A stretch of DNA of 64,000 nt from Cyclina sinensis (lineage: Eukaryota; Mollusca; Bivalvia; Venerida; Veneridae), in contig JAAONU010000019.1 in assembly GCA_012932295.1 (NCBI GenBank), positions 32,527,913 through 32,591,912 on the forward strand. The letters run 5' to 3'. How positions within the stretch are numbered: the first letter of the stretch is position 1; the number at the start of each line of letters is the position of its first letter. This document shows, piece after piece, positions 24,985-36,134 of the stretch. Position numbers and translations under genes: made by a program. Under the pieces are notes generated by a model, which did not search any database, had not been told where the DNA came from, and saw only the letters and a program-made list of their open reading frames with translations.

Positions 24985-26010
24985 AGTGCCACTGCTATAA
25001 TTATTGTCAGTATTCTACCTTTATAGTATCACTGCTATAACTACTATACCAGTTTTACCTTTACAGTATCACTGGTATAACTACTGAACATGTTTTACCT
25101 TTACAGTATCACTGCTATAACTGCTGTCCATGTTTTACCTTTACAGTATCACTGCTATAATTACTATATGTGTTTTACCTTAACAGTATCACTGCTATAA
25201 CTACTATACGTGTTTTACCTTTACAGTATCACTGCTATAACTACTATACGTGTTTTACCTTTACAGTATCACTGCTATAACTACCGTACATGTTTTATCT
25301 TTATAGTATCACTGCTATAACTACCTTACATGTTTTACCTTTACAGTATCACTGCTATAACTACCATACATGTTTTACCTTTACAGTATCACTGCTATAA
25401 CTACCGAACATGTTTTACCTTTACAGTATCACTGCTATAACTACCGAACATGTTTTACCTTTACAGTATCACTGCTTTAACTACCGAACATGTTTACCTT
25501 TACAGTATCACTGCTATAACTACTATACGAGTTTTACCTTTACAGTATCACTGCTCTAACTACTGAACATGTTTTACCTTTACAGTATCACTGCTATAAC
25601 TACTGTACATGTTTTACCTTTACAGTATCACTGCTCTAACTACTGTACATGTTTTACCTTTACAGTATCACTGCTCTAACTACTGTACATGTTTTACCTT
25701 TACAGTATCACTGCTATAACTACTGAACATGTTTTACCTTTACAGTATCACTGCTATAACTACTGTACATGTTTTATCTTTATAGTATCACTGCTATAAC
25801 TACCATACATGTTTTACCTTTAAAGTATTACTGCTATAACTACCGTACATGTTTTACCTTTACAGTATCTTTGCTATAACTACTGTACATGTTTTACCTT
25901 TACAGTATCTTTGCTATAACTACTGTACATGTTTTACCTTTACAGTATCACTGCTCTAACTACTTTACGTGTTTTACCTTTACGGTATCACTGCTTTAAC
26001 TGTTGTCAAT
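24985..26010 (+). repeat. 40-bp satellite array, plus orientation, about 25 units
   Basis: The unit reads GTTTTACCTTTACAGTATCA followed by CTGCTATAACTACTGTACAT. Spacing is exactly 40 bp over most of the array, with a few one-base changes. Variants are mostly CTATAAC/CTCTAAC and TGTACAT/CGAACAT. It is related to the 39-bp satellite at 33.9-37.5 kb. There are no unique spacers, so it is not a CRISPR. It ends close to the 3' end of the minus-strand retrotransposon. Confidence 0.9.
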
Positions 26011-26089
26011 GTTTTTGGAAAAGGAAAATCAAAGTGAAGGTGTACATGTATACAGTGAACTGTTAAAAATAAAAAGACTTTTTGGGATT

Positions 26090-27843
26090 TAGACAAAGTG
26101 ATTTGCTTGTTGGGCCTTGAAGGCCTCAACTGAGCCTTCTGATGTTTTGTAAGGTTGGAGGCTGTTCCACTCCTTGGTGGTTCTAGGGAAGAATGACTGT
26201 AGGTGGTTGCAGAGTGTGGGATCATGAAGGCATTACTAGCAAGGTGTCTGGATCTTTGCTGAATAGGGATAAGTCTGTTTTCTTTACTGATAGCAAGTTC
26301 TTCATGAGATATTTTAAAGAGAGTAAGTCAGCTGTTTCTTCATCTGTCTTGGAGAGATAGCCATTGTAAGTCATGGAGCATGTCTTGTACGCTAGATCTG
26401 TTTCTGTAGTTGTTCTTTACAAAACAGGCACCATGTCTTTGGATTTTTTCAAGCTTTTCAATGTCTGTTCTTTCATAAGGATCCCATACTGCTGACACGT
26501 ATTCAACATTAGGGCGGACAAGTGAGAGGTATGCTGTTTCTTTGATTGTTGGAATGTTATGTTAAGATATCTTCTGATAAATTTGAGACTTCTGCTGGCT
26601 TTGTTGGTGATGTTGCTGATGTGTTCCACCCAGTCAAGATGGTCATTGATGGTTAGGCTGAGGTACTTCGCAGATTTTACATGTTGTAGGATATGGTTGC
26701 TGAAGGTGTAATCATGTTTCGTGGTAGTTTTCTTTCTGAATATGGTGAGGATTTGACATTGATCTGCATGGAAGGTCATTCTTTATTTCTCTTCCAGTGT
26801 GCTAGTTTATTGAGATCATCTTTTAGAAGATTACAGTAATTAGTGTTGGATATGGTCATGTAGATTATAGTGTCGTCTGCGAAGAGTCTAACTGTAGAAT
26901 GAAGAGAGTGTGGTAGGTCACTGATGTAGTAAAGAAAGAGACATGTCCCGACGACCGAGCCCTGGGGTACTCTGGAATCCATGGTGACCTTGTCTGACTG
27001 TTCACCTTCAAGTACAATGGACTGTGTTCTATTGGACAAGAATGCCTGTGTCCATTGATTGGTTGAGCCTTTGATACCGTAGTGGTCAAGTTTATGAAGA
27101 AGTAGACTATGAGAGACCTTGTCGAACATCTTCAAGAAGTCCATGATAAGAATATCTGTTTGTTTTCCATTTTCAAGGTTTTGGGTAATGTTGTCAGTAA
27201 ATTCTATTAGCTGGGTTTCACAAGATCTTCTTTTTCTAAAGCCATGTTGGAGTGAATAAAGAATATTAATGATTTCACCATGTTTCATGATATGAGGTGT
27301 GATACAATGTTCTAGTAGTTTACAGCATATGCAGATTAATACAGCATATGCAGATTAAAGATACAGGTCTGTAGTTCTCTGAGTTGTATCTATTCCCTTT
27401 CTTGCAGTGCACCAGTCAAATGGGATGTTGCCTGTTTTGATGGAGTAGTTGAAGATGACGGTTAGAATAGGGGATGGTAAGATAGCTCTTTCAGTATTCT
27501 AGGCTGGATAGAGTCAGGTCCTGGTACTTTGTTGGTCTTCAGAGCTTTTAGTAGTTTCTCAATTCCTGATGTTGTAATGGAGATTTCAGGGGCTGTTGGG
27601 TAAGATTCTTCTTGTATGTAGTTATTTTTGAAGTCGGATAGTTAGCAAGGTGTGCTTTCAGAAAAGACTGAATGGAACTGTTGATTGAGGATAGTAGCTT
27701 TACTTTTTGCATCAGAGTAGAGTTTGCCTTGACTTCGTAGACCTGTTATTGTGGTGTTGTCTTTTTTTTATGCTTTATGAATGTCCAAAATTTTATAGAG
27801 AATGTTTTACTGTCTTCAGTTTTTGTCGATGGTTCAGATATCA
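26090..27843 (-). pseudogene. Reverse transcriptase and C-terminal domain of the minus-strand retroelement
   Basis: From the high-coordinate end: KTFSIKFWTFIKHKKK, NQQFHSVFSES, VPGPDSIQPRILKEL (RT block 1), a broken stretch, LQHGFRKRRSCETQLIEF, TDILIMDFLKMFDKVSHSLL, VPQGSVVGTCLFLYYISDL and RLFADDTIIY (catalytic pair, about 26873-26884). Then CQILTIFRK and SAKYLSLTINDHLDW, followed by a poorly kept tail. MDFLKMFDKVSH carries the first catalytic Asp. The frame breaks at least near 26778 and in the 27300-27500 stretch. Confidence 0.85.
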
Positions 27844-27848
27844 TATTT

Positions 27849-29278
27849 ATGAGACATATTGTTTTTGCACTGTCCGTCTATCCATCTGTCACATTTTGTT
27901 TCCATTTGATAACTAGAGTACTTTTTGACATAGAGTCTCCAGACTTCATGGGGTGATTGCCCTTTTTGAGTTACAGAAGCCTATTGTTTTTTGGATATGT
28001 AGGTCAAAGGTCAAGGCCACAATGACATTAAATGTAAAAATGGTTTCAGCTCAATTACTAGTTTTCTATTTGACCTAGCGTCTTCAAACTTCATAGGATG
28101 ACTGTCCTTATTGAATTACAAAAGCCTATTGGTTTTGAGATCAGCCAGTCAGAGGTCAAGATTTCAGTGACTTTACATGTAAAAATTGGTTTCTGCTCAA
28201 TAAGTCAAGTGACATTTGGCACAGAGTCTTGAAACTTCATATAATGATTGTTTTTAATGAGTAACAGAAGACTATCGATTTTGTGATCAGCCAGTCAAAG
28301 GTCAAGGGCACAGTGATCTTAAACTTGAAAATGGTTTCTGCTCAATAACTTGAGTTCTATTTGACCCAGAGCCTTCAAACTTCATAGGATGATTGTCCTT
28401 GTTAAGTAAAAGAAGCCTATTGTTTTGGTGTCTGCTGATCAAAGGTCAGTCACAGTGACCTTAAATATAAAAATGGTTTCCGCTCAATTACTAGAGTTCT
28501 CTTTGACCCAGTGTCTACAAACTTAATAGTATGATTGTCCTTGTTAAGTAGAAGAAACCTATTGATTTTGGGTCAGCTGATCAAAGGTCAAAGGTCAAAG
28601 TGACCTTAAATATAAAATTGGTTATGCTCAATAATTAGAGTTCTATTTGACCTAGTGTTTTCAAACCTCATACGATGATTGAGTTACAGAAGCCTATTAT
28701 TTTGGGGGTCTGTAGTTTAAAGATCCAAGGTCAGATTAACTTAAATGTAAAAACCTCCAATCAATACTCGAGTGCCATTTCAGCCAGACTGTTGAACTTT
28801 TTGTTTTTACAGGGTCAGTTGTCAATCTGTCACACTTTGTTTCCATTTTCTAAGTAGAGTACGTTTTGACCTGAAACCTTCAAACTTCTTATGATACTTT
28901 ATTATATTATTGTAATAAATATTTTTTCGTGCTTAAAAACTGGAGCACATTTTGGCCTGTAGGCTTCAAAACAGATAGGATAGGATCGCCAATATTACAA
29001 GATTTGGCCTTGTTCCTGCCATGTTATTACTGTTTTTTGCTGCAACAAGAAGTGTTTTGTGAAATAACTCTGTGCACAGTTTTCTATTATATAAGCTTTT
29101 CTATATAGGTTTTGTCATATCTCCTCTTCTGCAACAAAATTACTCCTTGTTATACCATGGCCTTTTTCCAACACATTCATTCCTATTCTCCAGTTCACAA
29201 TCCTCTTCCCCTGCTAGACAACCTCTGTCATCTCTTCTGTGCCCCTGTTTCAATGATGTGCTTGAAAAAAACATTTAG
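27849..29278 (+). mobile_element. HINE-like element, ATGAGACATATTG type, inside the retroelement
   Basis: Starts ATGAGACATATTG then TGTCCGTCTATCCATCTGTC. Units of about 145 bp contain AATAACTAGAGTTCTATTTG, CTTCAAACTTCATAGGATGA and AGGTCAAAGGTCA. The 5' hairpin is largely lost and the 3' end is unclear: 28900-29278 has no known terminus and ends ACATTTAGTT. Boundaries come mainly from where retroelement coding stops (27843) and resumes (about 29282). Confidence 0.6.
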
Positions 29279-29382
29279 TTTCAATGTATGAGCAGTATTC
29301 CTGTCTTAATTTCTTCTGAATTATTTGCTTTGCTTCTTTGTAAAGTTTAATATGAGATGGATGATTAGATTTCTTCTTTTAA

Positions 29383-30916
29383 AGGGATATACAGGCAACT
29401 CTTATGCTTTCTTTCTCATTCCTTCTATGAATACAGTCCAACCTTACTTAAGCAGCCAGCAAAGGGAAACAGTAATTTTGGCTGCTTAAGCAAGTTGACC
29501 GCCTATTTAGGGGTAATGTTGGCTCGCTTTTTTAGTACTAGTAGGCATGTGGTTACTTAGAACACAGAATCATAACACTTTTTTAATTGTTGTATCTTCA
29601 TTAACTTTTTAATATGATAATTCAAGTTCAAAATACAATCCAAATAGTATCTTGCAGTCATCTAAATTTTATTAGACATTATCATTATTATCACTGACTT
29701 TCTAATCGCGGCAAGTGCGGTCTCATCTTTACTCCAAGAAAGTCAAAACATTTGTGTCTTAAGTGCTATCTTAAGTAACGTACGGCTCAGTAATAGCATG
29801 TTTGAAAATTTCTTTGTTTTAAGTTTACATTTTATCTTTGAAAGTAACAAAACATTCTTAAAAGACAGAAATTGATATTGATTTGATTTTAGGGCGAATC
29901 GCGAAAATTCATTCATTACATGGTTAACATGGTTAAGAGTTCTTTCCCTTCCGCGTAATCGGGATGATTCGCACAAGAAGGTGTTCTCCTAACGAGCCGA
30001 GATATAGAATAAAGCATAGTATTACTTATCGTTTTCTTTTACTCCGTGACAGATTTAAAATAGAGTTCAATTAAAAAGCATGTTTGTAAGGTGCTTATAT
30101 TCATTTTAATTTCCGTTAACCGCTGAAATAAATACCTTTTGTAATTATAAAACAAACTTCTCAACACCTAATGAGATCAAAGGTTAAATCGACCGTTTGC
30201 GTAACAAATAGTCGCCGAATTAACACACTGATACATTCAAGCACTGTGTATTGTCACGTATTTGCCCTCGAGGGTTTATTCTAGGGCTTGTCAAAATATA
30301 TTCACACCTTCAGCAGACAATACATGACCGCTAAATTGGGTCGAATTTTGGCAAATTGAATGCAGTTAGTGTGGCCGCTGGCCGCAGACGTAAGGTGACC
30401 GTTTAATTAACGTGTTATTTAGAAGGATTTTCGACGGGAGCGTCATGAAATGACCGTTGACATCAGGTGACCGCCGATATAAGGTGACCGTTAGGGCAGG
30501 TTATACTGTATACTATAAATGTGAACGAAATAAATACAATGATCTGTCCCAGTAACAAAGATTTCCTCTTTTTAAATGAAAAACAGGGTGGTTTCCTATC
30601 TTGACCCACGTGAGTCTAGATAGAAAATTTAGATTTCGCGCTAAATTTCGCAGTGAATGATTGGACGGTTGAAGTACCTATCACGTGATCTACGGCAAAA
30701 ACAACCCAAGAGAAACGACGATTGGTTGTTTTTGTCTAGTGACCTGTTTGAAAATATCTTAGGTGATTTTGTTCACGTTTTACTTTTTGTTAAAGAAAGT
30801 TCAGATATTTACGTTCAAGCCCGCATTTCACTACAAACATACTGGGAATTTAACGTGATTTGAGCAAATAATATCAGTTTTGATTTTTTTGGGCACTCAT
30901 TTGCCTGTGTATCCCT
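29383..30916. mobile_element. TTAA-duplicating MITE (piggyBac-like target), enclosing another MITE
   Basis: Inverted ends AGGGATATACAGGCAA (29383-29398) and, complementary at the right, TTGCCTGTGTATCCCT (30901-30916), with one mismatch in 16. TTAA flanks both sides (29379-29382, 30917-30920). TTAA duplication is the hallmark of piggyBac-type transposition. Removing the element and one TTAA joins the retroelement linker ITNEIKKLL to the downstream KLYKEAKQIIQKKLRQ part, with one residual frameshift. No transposase frame. Confidence 0.75.
29434..30508. mobile_element. TA-duplicating MITE (pogo/Tigger-like ends) nested in the TTAA MITE
   Basis: Left end CAGTCCAACCT, right end AGGTTATACTG (complement CAGTATAACCT), with TA on both sides. 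Ends starting CAGT-x-x-AACCT with TA duplications are typical of the pogo/Tigger branch of Tc1/mariner. Inside are repeated TAAGGTGACCG and TGACCGC motifs in the right half and GGCTGCTTAAGCAAG in the left. About 1.07 kb, without transposase coding capacity. Confidence 0.7.
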
Positions 30917-30920
30917 TTAA

Positions 30921-32244
30921 GAAGTTTCTTGATTTCATTAGTTATCCAGGGTGGTGAGTCTCTTTGTTTGGCTTCTTTTTCAGGAATATGGATCTTGATG
31001 CTTTATTTTTGAAGGTTGTCCAGAGAGTGTTAATGTTCTTTTTCCCTTGGGCTAGCATCTTGATTTTTTCTGAAGTTCTTGTCATATCTTCTTTTATTCC
31101 ATCCCATCTGGCATTCTTGTATAGCAATATCTGATGTGGAAGCTGCTTGTAGGTGACTGGTCACATGTCCAGTTCCATCCGGACAGCATCATGAACTGAT
31201 ATACCTGGTATACACACTAGTCCGAAGTACTTTGGAAGGTAGATTTGTGAAAAGTAGGTCTAATATATTTTGGTTTCTGGTAGGTTCTTCCACTAGCTGT
31301 GTGAGGCCCTTGTCATCAAGGCAGTCTGAGAATTTATAGTGGAGTCTTGGATATTGTGTGTTTTGTCAGAGTATCTTGGATTTCCAGTCCCAGTCTGGTA
31401 GGTTGAAGTCCCACCAACCACAAGAGTCCTTTACAGAAGATGCCCAACTGATAGACTTCTCAAACTGCTGGAGACTGTGTTCATCACTGGTCTTTGGGTT
31501 GTAGAAGGAGCACAGTAGTACTGTCTTGGAGCCCGCCATGTTGATCTAGGCCCAGATGATCTCGCAGTCTGTTTGAAGTTCTGAAACATCACTGCTGAGG
31601 AAGGTGTCATTTATGGCTAGTAAACTCGACCATCCGAAGAAATTTGTCAGTCTTTTTCGCCAAAGTCTATAAATGGAGGGGGAAATCTATCTGTTATAGA
31701 TGAATCTAGCCAGGTTTCAGTAGCAATGACAATGTCTGGTTTTGTACATGCTAGAATGTTTTTAAATTCGATCTTGTTCCTTTTTTATGGACTGGCAGTT
31801 AATGTTTAATATTCATAGTGGTGTTTGGTTCAATGGTCTTTTCTTGGTCCATTCCTGTTTCCGTTCTGATGTGGAGGAATGCTGTGGTTTGAGGTATTGA
31901 CTTGACTCTGGGCTGGGCAGGCTACTGTTACTGATGGACAGTATACTGTATGGGTTCTCAGAGCAGAATGAATGTCAAAACAGATTGTACTATAATTTAT
32001 ACAATTACAAATGATAACAGTCCCACTTGATTGTGCTGTCTTTGTTGTGTAGGCTGTATGCACTGTTGTGGATATTCTGGCATTTGATATTGTACCACTG
32101 GTCACATGTATCACATACCATAGCTCTATGGTCCCAGGTGACAGGTTGGTCGCAGGTGCTGCACAGGTAGATAGTTCTGTTGTTGTGGTTGACCAGGACA
32201 GGGTTTGATTCTGTGTCATGTGAGATGGCCGTGATGAGGATCAC
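30921..32244 (-). pseudogene. PHD-like finger and endonuclease of the minus-strand retroelement
   Basis: The minus-strand frame at 32244-32005 has TIYLCSTCDQPVTWDHRAM then VCDTCDQWYNIKC and IKWDC. This is C-x2-C, C-x2-C with aromatic spacing as in PHD fingers, but the usual His before Cys (WYH-x-x-C) is Asn and the last Cys pair is lost. PHD-like fingers are known upstream of the endonuclease in CR1/L2-type elements of aquatic animals. Further on, fragments such as IFPSIYRLWRK, LLAINDTFLSSDVSELQTDC, SKTVLLCSFYNPK and SWWDFNLPDWDW-like pieces mark an AP-type endonuclease. The frame is broken repeatedly. Confidence 0.7.
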
Positions 32245-32250
32245 TATATT

Positions 32251-32473
32251 GACCTGAAATGGTTCTTTTATTTATGTTGAGTAGCATGATCCAGTATAAG
32301 CTTCAGACATTTTCCAAAGTTCATGAGGATTGAGCTGTGAGTGAAGACATAATCATCATTTTCTGCAGAAACTTTATGAGGACCAATGTAATATTAGCCA
32401 GGAGGAACAGCAAATCAATTAAAAAGTGCAGGAGGAAGGTCACTTGCTTCTAAGTTGTTTGACAGTTATTTTT
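32251..32473. other. Non-repetitive intron segment
   Basis: About 220 bp between the retroelement start and the next HINE; no feature recognised. Confidence 0.4.
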
Positions 32474-33669
32474 ATGCCCCCGAAGGTTGGCATATAGTTT
32501 TTGAACTGTCAGTCCGTCCGTCCGTCAGTCCTTCAGTCCGTCCGAAAACTTTAACATTGGCAATAACTTTCTTATTAGTAAGTGGATTTACTTCATACTT
32601 GGACACAACACCCCTTTGGACAAGACCTTTCCACTGACCTATATTTATTTGACCTTCACCCCTGAATGACCTTTACCTTGAAGATCCAATTGTCCAAAAA
32701 CTTTAACATTGGCAATAACTTCTTTATTAGTAAGTAGATTTACTTCATACTTGGACACAACACCCCTTTGGACAAGGCCTTCCCACTGACCTATATTTGT
32801 TTGACCTTGACTCCTGAATGACCTTTACCTTGAAGATCCAATTGTCCAAAAACTTCAACATTGCCCATAACTTCCTTATTAGTAAGTGGATTTAGTTCAT
32901 ACTTGGACACAACACCCCTTTGGACAAGACCTTCCCACTGACCTTTAATTTTTTGACCTTGTCCCCTGAATATCCAATTGTCCAAAAACTAATATTTGGC
33001 CATAAGGCCATTATTTATATATTTTCGGTTTACAGACCCGCCGACCCTGTATTTTGGAAAATGAAAAAAAAAAAAAAAAATTTTTTTCAGGAAAAAAAAA
33101 AAAAATTCTGAATGCCGATTTTACGGAAAATGTACCATTTTCCTTGGTTTCTTCACAGTAAAGACTGAATACATTATTAAAATATTCATATATACAGTAT
33201 TCAGGAATAAATAGAAATTAGAAGACTTTCCGATGTTTTTTTTTTTTTTTTTTTCAAGATTTTTTTTTTTTTTTTTTCCCTCCTCCTACCCTACCTTTTT
33301 TTTGAAAAAAATCAGTAAACCAAAATATAAAAAAAAAATGGCCTAACTTCCAAATTAGTAAGTGGATACACTTCATACTTAAACACAACACCCCTTTGGA
33401 CAAGGCCTTCCCACTGACCTACATTTGTTTGACCTTGACCCCTGAATGACCTTCACCTTGAATATCCAATTGTCCAAAAACTTATATTTGGCCATAACTT
33501 CCAAATTAGTAAATGGAATTAGTTCATACTTGGACGCAACCTCCTTTGGATAAGACCTTCCCACTGACCTATATTTATTTGACCTTGACCCCTGAATGAC
33601 TGGTTCTCAGCTCAAAGGTCAAAGCACCACATTCGGGGGCATTGTCATCTTACAGTGATAGTTCTTGTT
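32474..33669 (+). mobile_element. HINE-like element, ATGCCCCCGAA family, complete, carrying a MITE
   Basis: Starts ATGCCCCCGAAGGTTGGCAT, ATAGTTTTTG, GTCAGTCCGTCCGTCCGTCA. Core units of about 145 bp have CTTTAACATTGGCAATAACT, TACTTGGACACAACACCCCT, GGACAAGACCTTCCCACTGA and TTTGACCTTGACCCCTGAAT. The 3' arm TTCGGGGGCAT is the complement of the 5' start. An imperfect hairpin TGTCATCTTACAGTGATAG and TTCTTGTT end it. The 33006-33343 MITE lies inside one core unit. Confidence 0.8.
33006..33343. mobile_element. PIF/Harbinger-like MITE with long A/T tracts (338 bp)
   Basis: Imperfect inverted repeats of about 28 bp, beginning GGCCATT and containing ATATTTT-GGTTTAC on both sides. The 3-bp direct repeat TAA flanks it (33003-33005, 33344-33346). 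The host unit TTGGCCATAACTTCCAAATT, intact at 33488-33507, rejoins across it. Inside are runs of A (33065-33110) and T (33235-33300). Three-base TAA/TTA duplications suit PIF/Harbinger, but the short ends make the class tentative. Confidence 0.65.
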
Positions 33670-33904
33670 GTTTCATAGTCTGCCGCCATTTTTAAACCTG
33701 AAGTAGTTGAAAAATCAAGAAATGTCAATTCTAGTGTTGGTTACAGAGTAGGATCACCAATATTTCGCTGTTTCAGCTTTCAGTGTTCTTCATAGATCAA
33801 TTTTTTACCTGGTTACACCAGAAAAGAGGAAATAAAAGTGAAAGCTAAAAGAAAACTTGGTCCAAAGAAGATAGACATGTATACATTTTGCGCATGTCCC
33901 CCCC
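33670..33904. other. Non-repetitive intron segment
   Basis: About 230 bp between the HINE end and the satellite; no feature recognised. Confidence 0.4.
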
Positions 33905-36134
33905 TACAATACAGGTAAAATACTGGCAATAGTTATAACAGTGACACTATAAGGTACAATTCTGACAATAGTTATAGCAGCGACACTATAAAGTAAAATA
34001 TTGGCAATAGTTATAGCAGTGACACTATAAAGTAAAATTCTGGCAAAAGTTATAGCAGTGACACTATAAAGGTTAAACACTGGCAATAGTTATAGCAGTG
34101 ACACTATAAAGTAAAATTCTGGCAATAGTTTTAGCAGTGACACTATAAAGGTAAAACACTGTCAATAGTTATAGCAGTGACGCTATAAATAAAAACTGGC
34201 AATAAAATACTGGCAAAAGTTATAGCAGTGACACTTTTAAGTAACATACTGGCAATTAAATACTTGCAATAGTTATAGCAGTGAAAATATAAAACAGTGT
34301 CAATAAATATAGCAGTGTCACTATCAAGAATTAACACTGGCAATAGTTAAAGCAGTGACAATCTATAGAAAATTCTGACAATAGTTATAACAGTGACACT
34401 ATAAAGTAAAATACTGGCAGTAGTTAAAGCAGTGACACTATAACGTAAAATACTACCAATAGTTATAGCAGTGATATATAAAGTAAAATACTACCAATAG
34501 TTATAGCAGTGATATATAAAGTAAAATACTGGCAATAGTTATAGCAGTGACATTATAAAGTAAAATACTGGCAATAGTTATAGCAGTGATATATAAAGTA
34601 AAATACTGGCAATAGTTTTAGCAGTAACTCAATAAAGTAAAATACTGGCAATAGTTATAGCAATGACACTATAAAGTAAAATACTGGCAATAGTTATAGC
34701 AGTGACACTATAAAGTAAAATACTGGCATTAGTTATAGCAGTGACACTATAAAGTAAAATTCTGACAATAGTTATAGCAGTGACACTGTAAAGTAAAACA
34801 CTGGCAATAGTTATAGCAGTGACACTATAAAGTAAAACACTGGCAATAGTTATAGCAGTGACACTATAAAGTAAAATTATGACAATAGTTATAGCAGTGA
34901 CACTATAAAGTAAAATACTGGCAAAAGTTATAGCAGTGACACTATAAAGTAAAATACTGGCAAAAGTTATAGCAGTGACACTATAAAGTAAAACACTGGC
35001 AATAGTTATAGTAGTGACACTATAAAGTAAAATTATGACAATAGTTATAGCAGTGACACTATAAAGTAAAATACTGGCAATAGTTATAGCAGTGACACTT
35101 TAAAGTAAAATTCTGGCAAAAGTTACTGGCAATAGTTATAGCAGTGACACTATAAAGTAAAATACTGGCAATAGTAATAGCAGTTACACTGTTATGTAAA
35201 ATTCTGGCAATATTTATAGCAGTGACAATATAAAGTAAAATACTGGCAATAGTTATAGCAATGACAATATAAAGTAAAATAATGGCAATAGTTATAGCAG
35301 TGACAATATAAAGTAAAATTATGGCAATAGTTATAGAAGTGACAATATAAAGTAAAATAATGGCAATAGTTATAGCAGTGACAATATAAAGTAAAATACT
35401 GGCAATAGTTATAGCAGTGACACTATAAAGTAAAATACTGGCAATAGTTATAGCAGTGACACTATAAAGTAAAATACTGGCAATAGTTATAGCAGTGACA
35501 CTATAAAGTAAAATACTGGCAATAGTTATAGCAGTGACACTATAAAGTAAAATACTGGCAATAGTAATAGCAGTTACACTGTTATGTAAAATTCTGGCAA
35601 TAGTTATAGCAGTGACAATATAAAGTAAAATAATGGCAATAGTTATAGCAATGACAATATAAAGTAAAATTATGGCAATAGTTATAGCAATGACAATATA
35701 AAGTAAAATAATGGCAATAGTTATAGAAGTGACAATATAAAGTAAAATAATGGCAATAGTTATAGCAGTGACAATATAAAGTAAAATTATGGCAATAGTT
35801 ATAGAAGTGACAATATAAAGTAAAATAATGGCAATAGTTATAGCAATGACAATATAAAGTAAAATTATGGCAATAGTTATAGCAATGACAATATAAAGTA
35901 AAATAATGGCAATAGTTATAGCAATGACAATATAAAGTAAAATAATGGCAATAGTTATAGCAGTGACAATATAAAGTAAAATTATGGCAATAGTTATAGA
36001 AGTGACAATATAAAGTAAAATTATGGCAATAGTTATAGAAGTGACAATATAAAGTGAAATAATGGAAATAGTTACAGCAGTGACACTTTAAAGTAAAATA
36101 CTGGCAATTGATATAGCAGTGACACTATGAAGTA
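33905..36134 (-). repeat. 39-bp satellite array, minus orientation, about 55 units
   Basis: On the plus strand the unit reads ACTATAAAGTAAAATACTGG then CAATAGTTATAGCAGTGAC, which is 39 bp. Its complement (GTCACTGCTATAACTATTGC...) aligns with the 40-bp unit of 25.0-26.0 kb. Sub-blocks of near-identical units (for example 35220-35400 and 35600-36000, carrying ACAATATAAAG and AATAATGG) indicate recent amplification by unequal exchange. As 39 is a multiple of three, short repetitive open frames arise without meaning. Confidence 0.9.

Larger units (their letters stand above)
26040..32250 (-). mobile_element. CR1/L2-like non-LTR retrotransposon, near full length but decayed, with three later insertions
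   Basis: Read on the minus strand from about 32250: PHD-like finger (32244-32005), endonuclease (about 31830-31370), linker SPPWITNEIKKLL (about 30955-30921), then RT (about 27843-26417) and C-terminal domain (to about 26090). The order of finger, endonuclease and RT fits one retroelement. It is interrupted by a HINE (27849-29278) and a TTAA MITE (29383-30916) that itself contains a TA MITE (29434-30508). Frames around both breaks connect. Many stops and shifts show long inactivity. Confidence 0.8.

Noticed and set aside
24985..26010. Regular 40-bp repeats suggesting a CRISPR array
   Set aside because: Units are contiguous copies without unique spacers, in a eukaryotic intron; it is satellite DNA.
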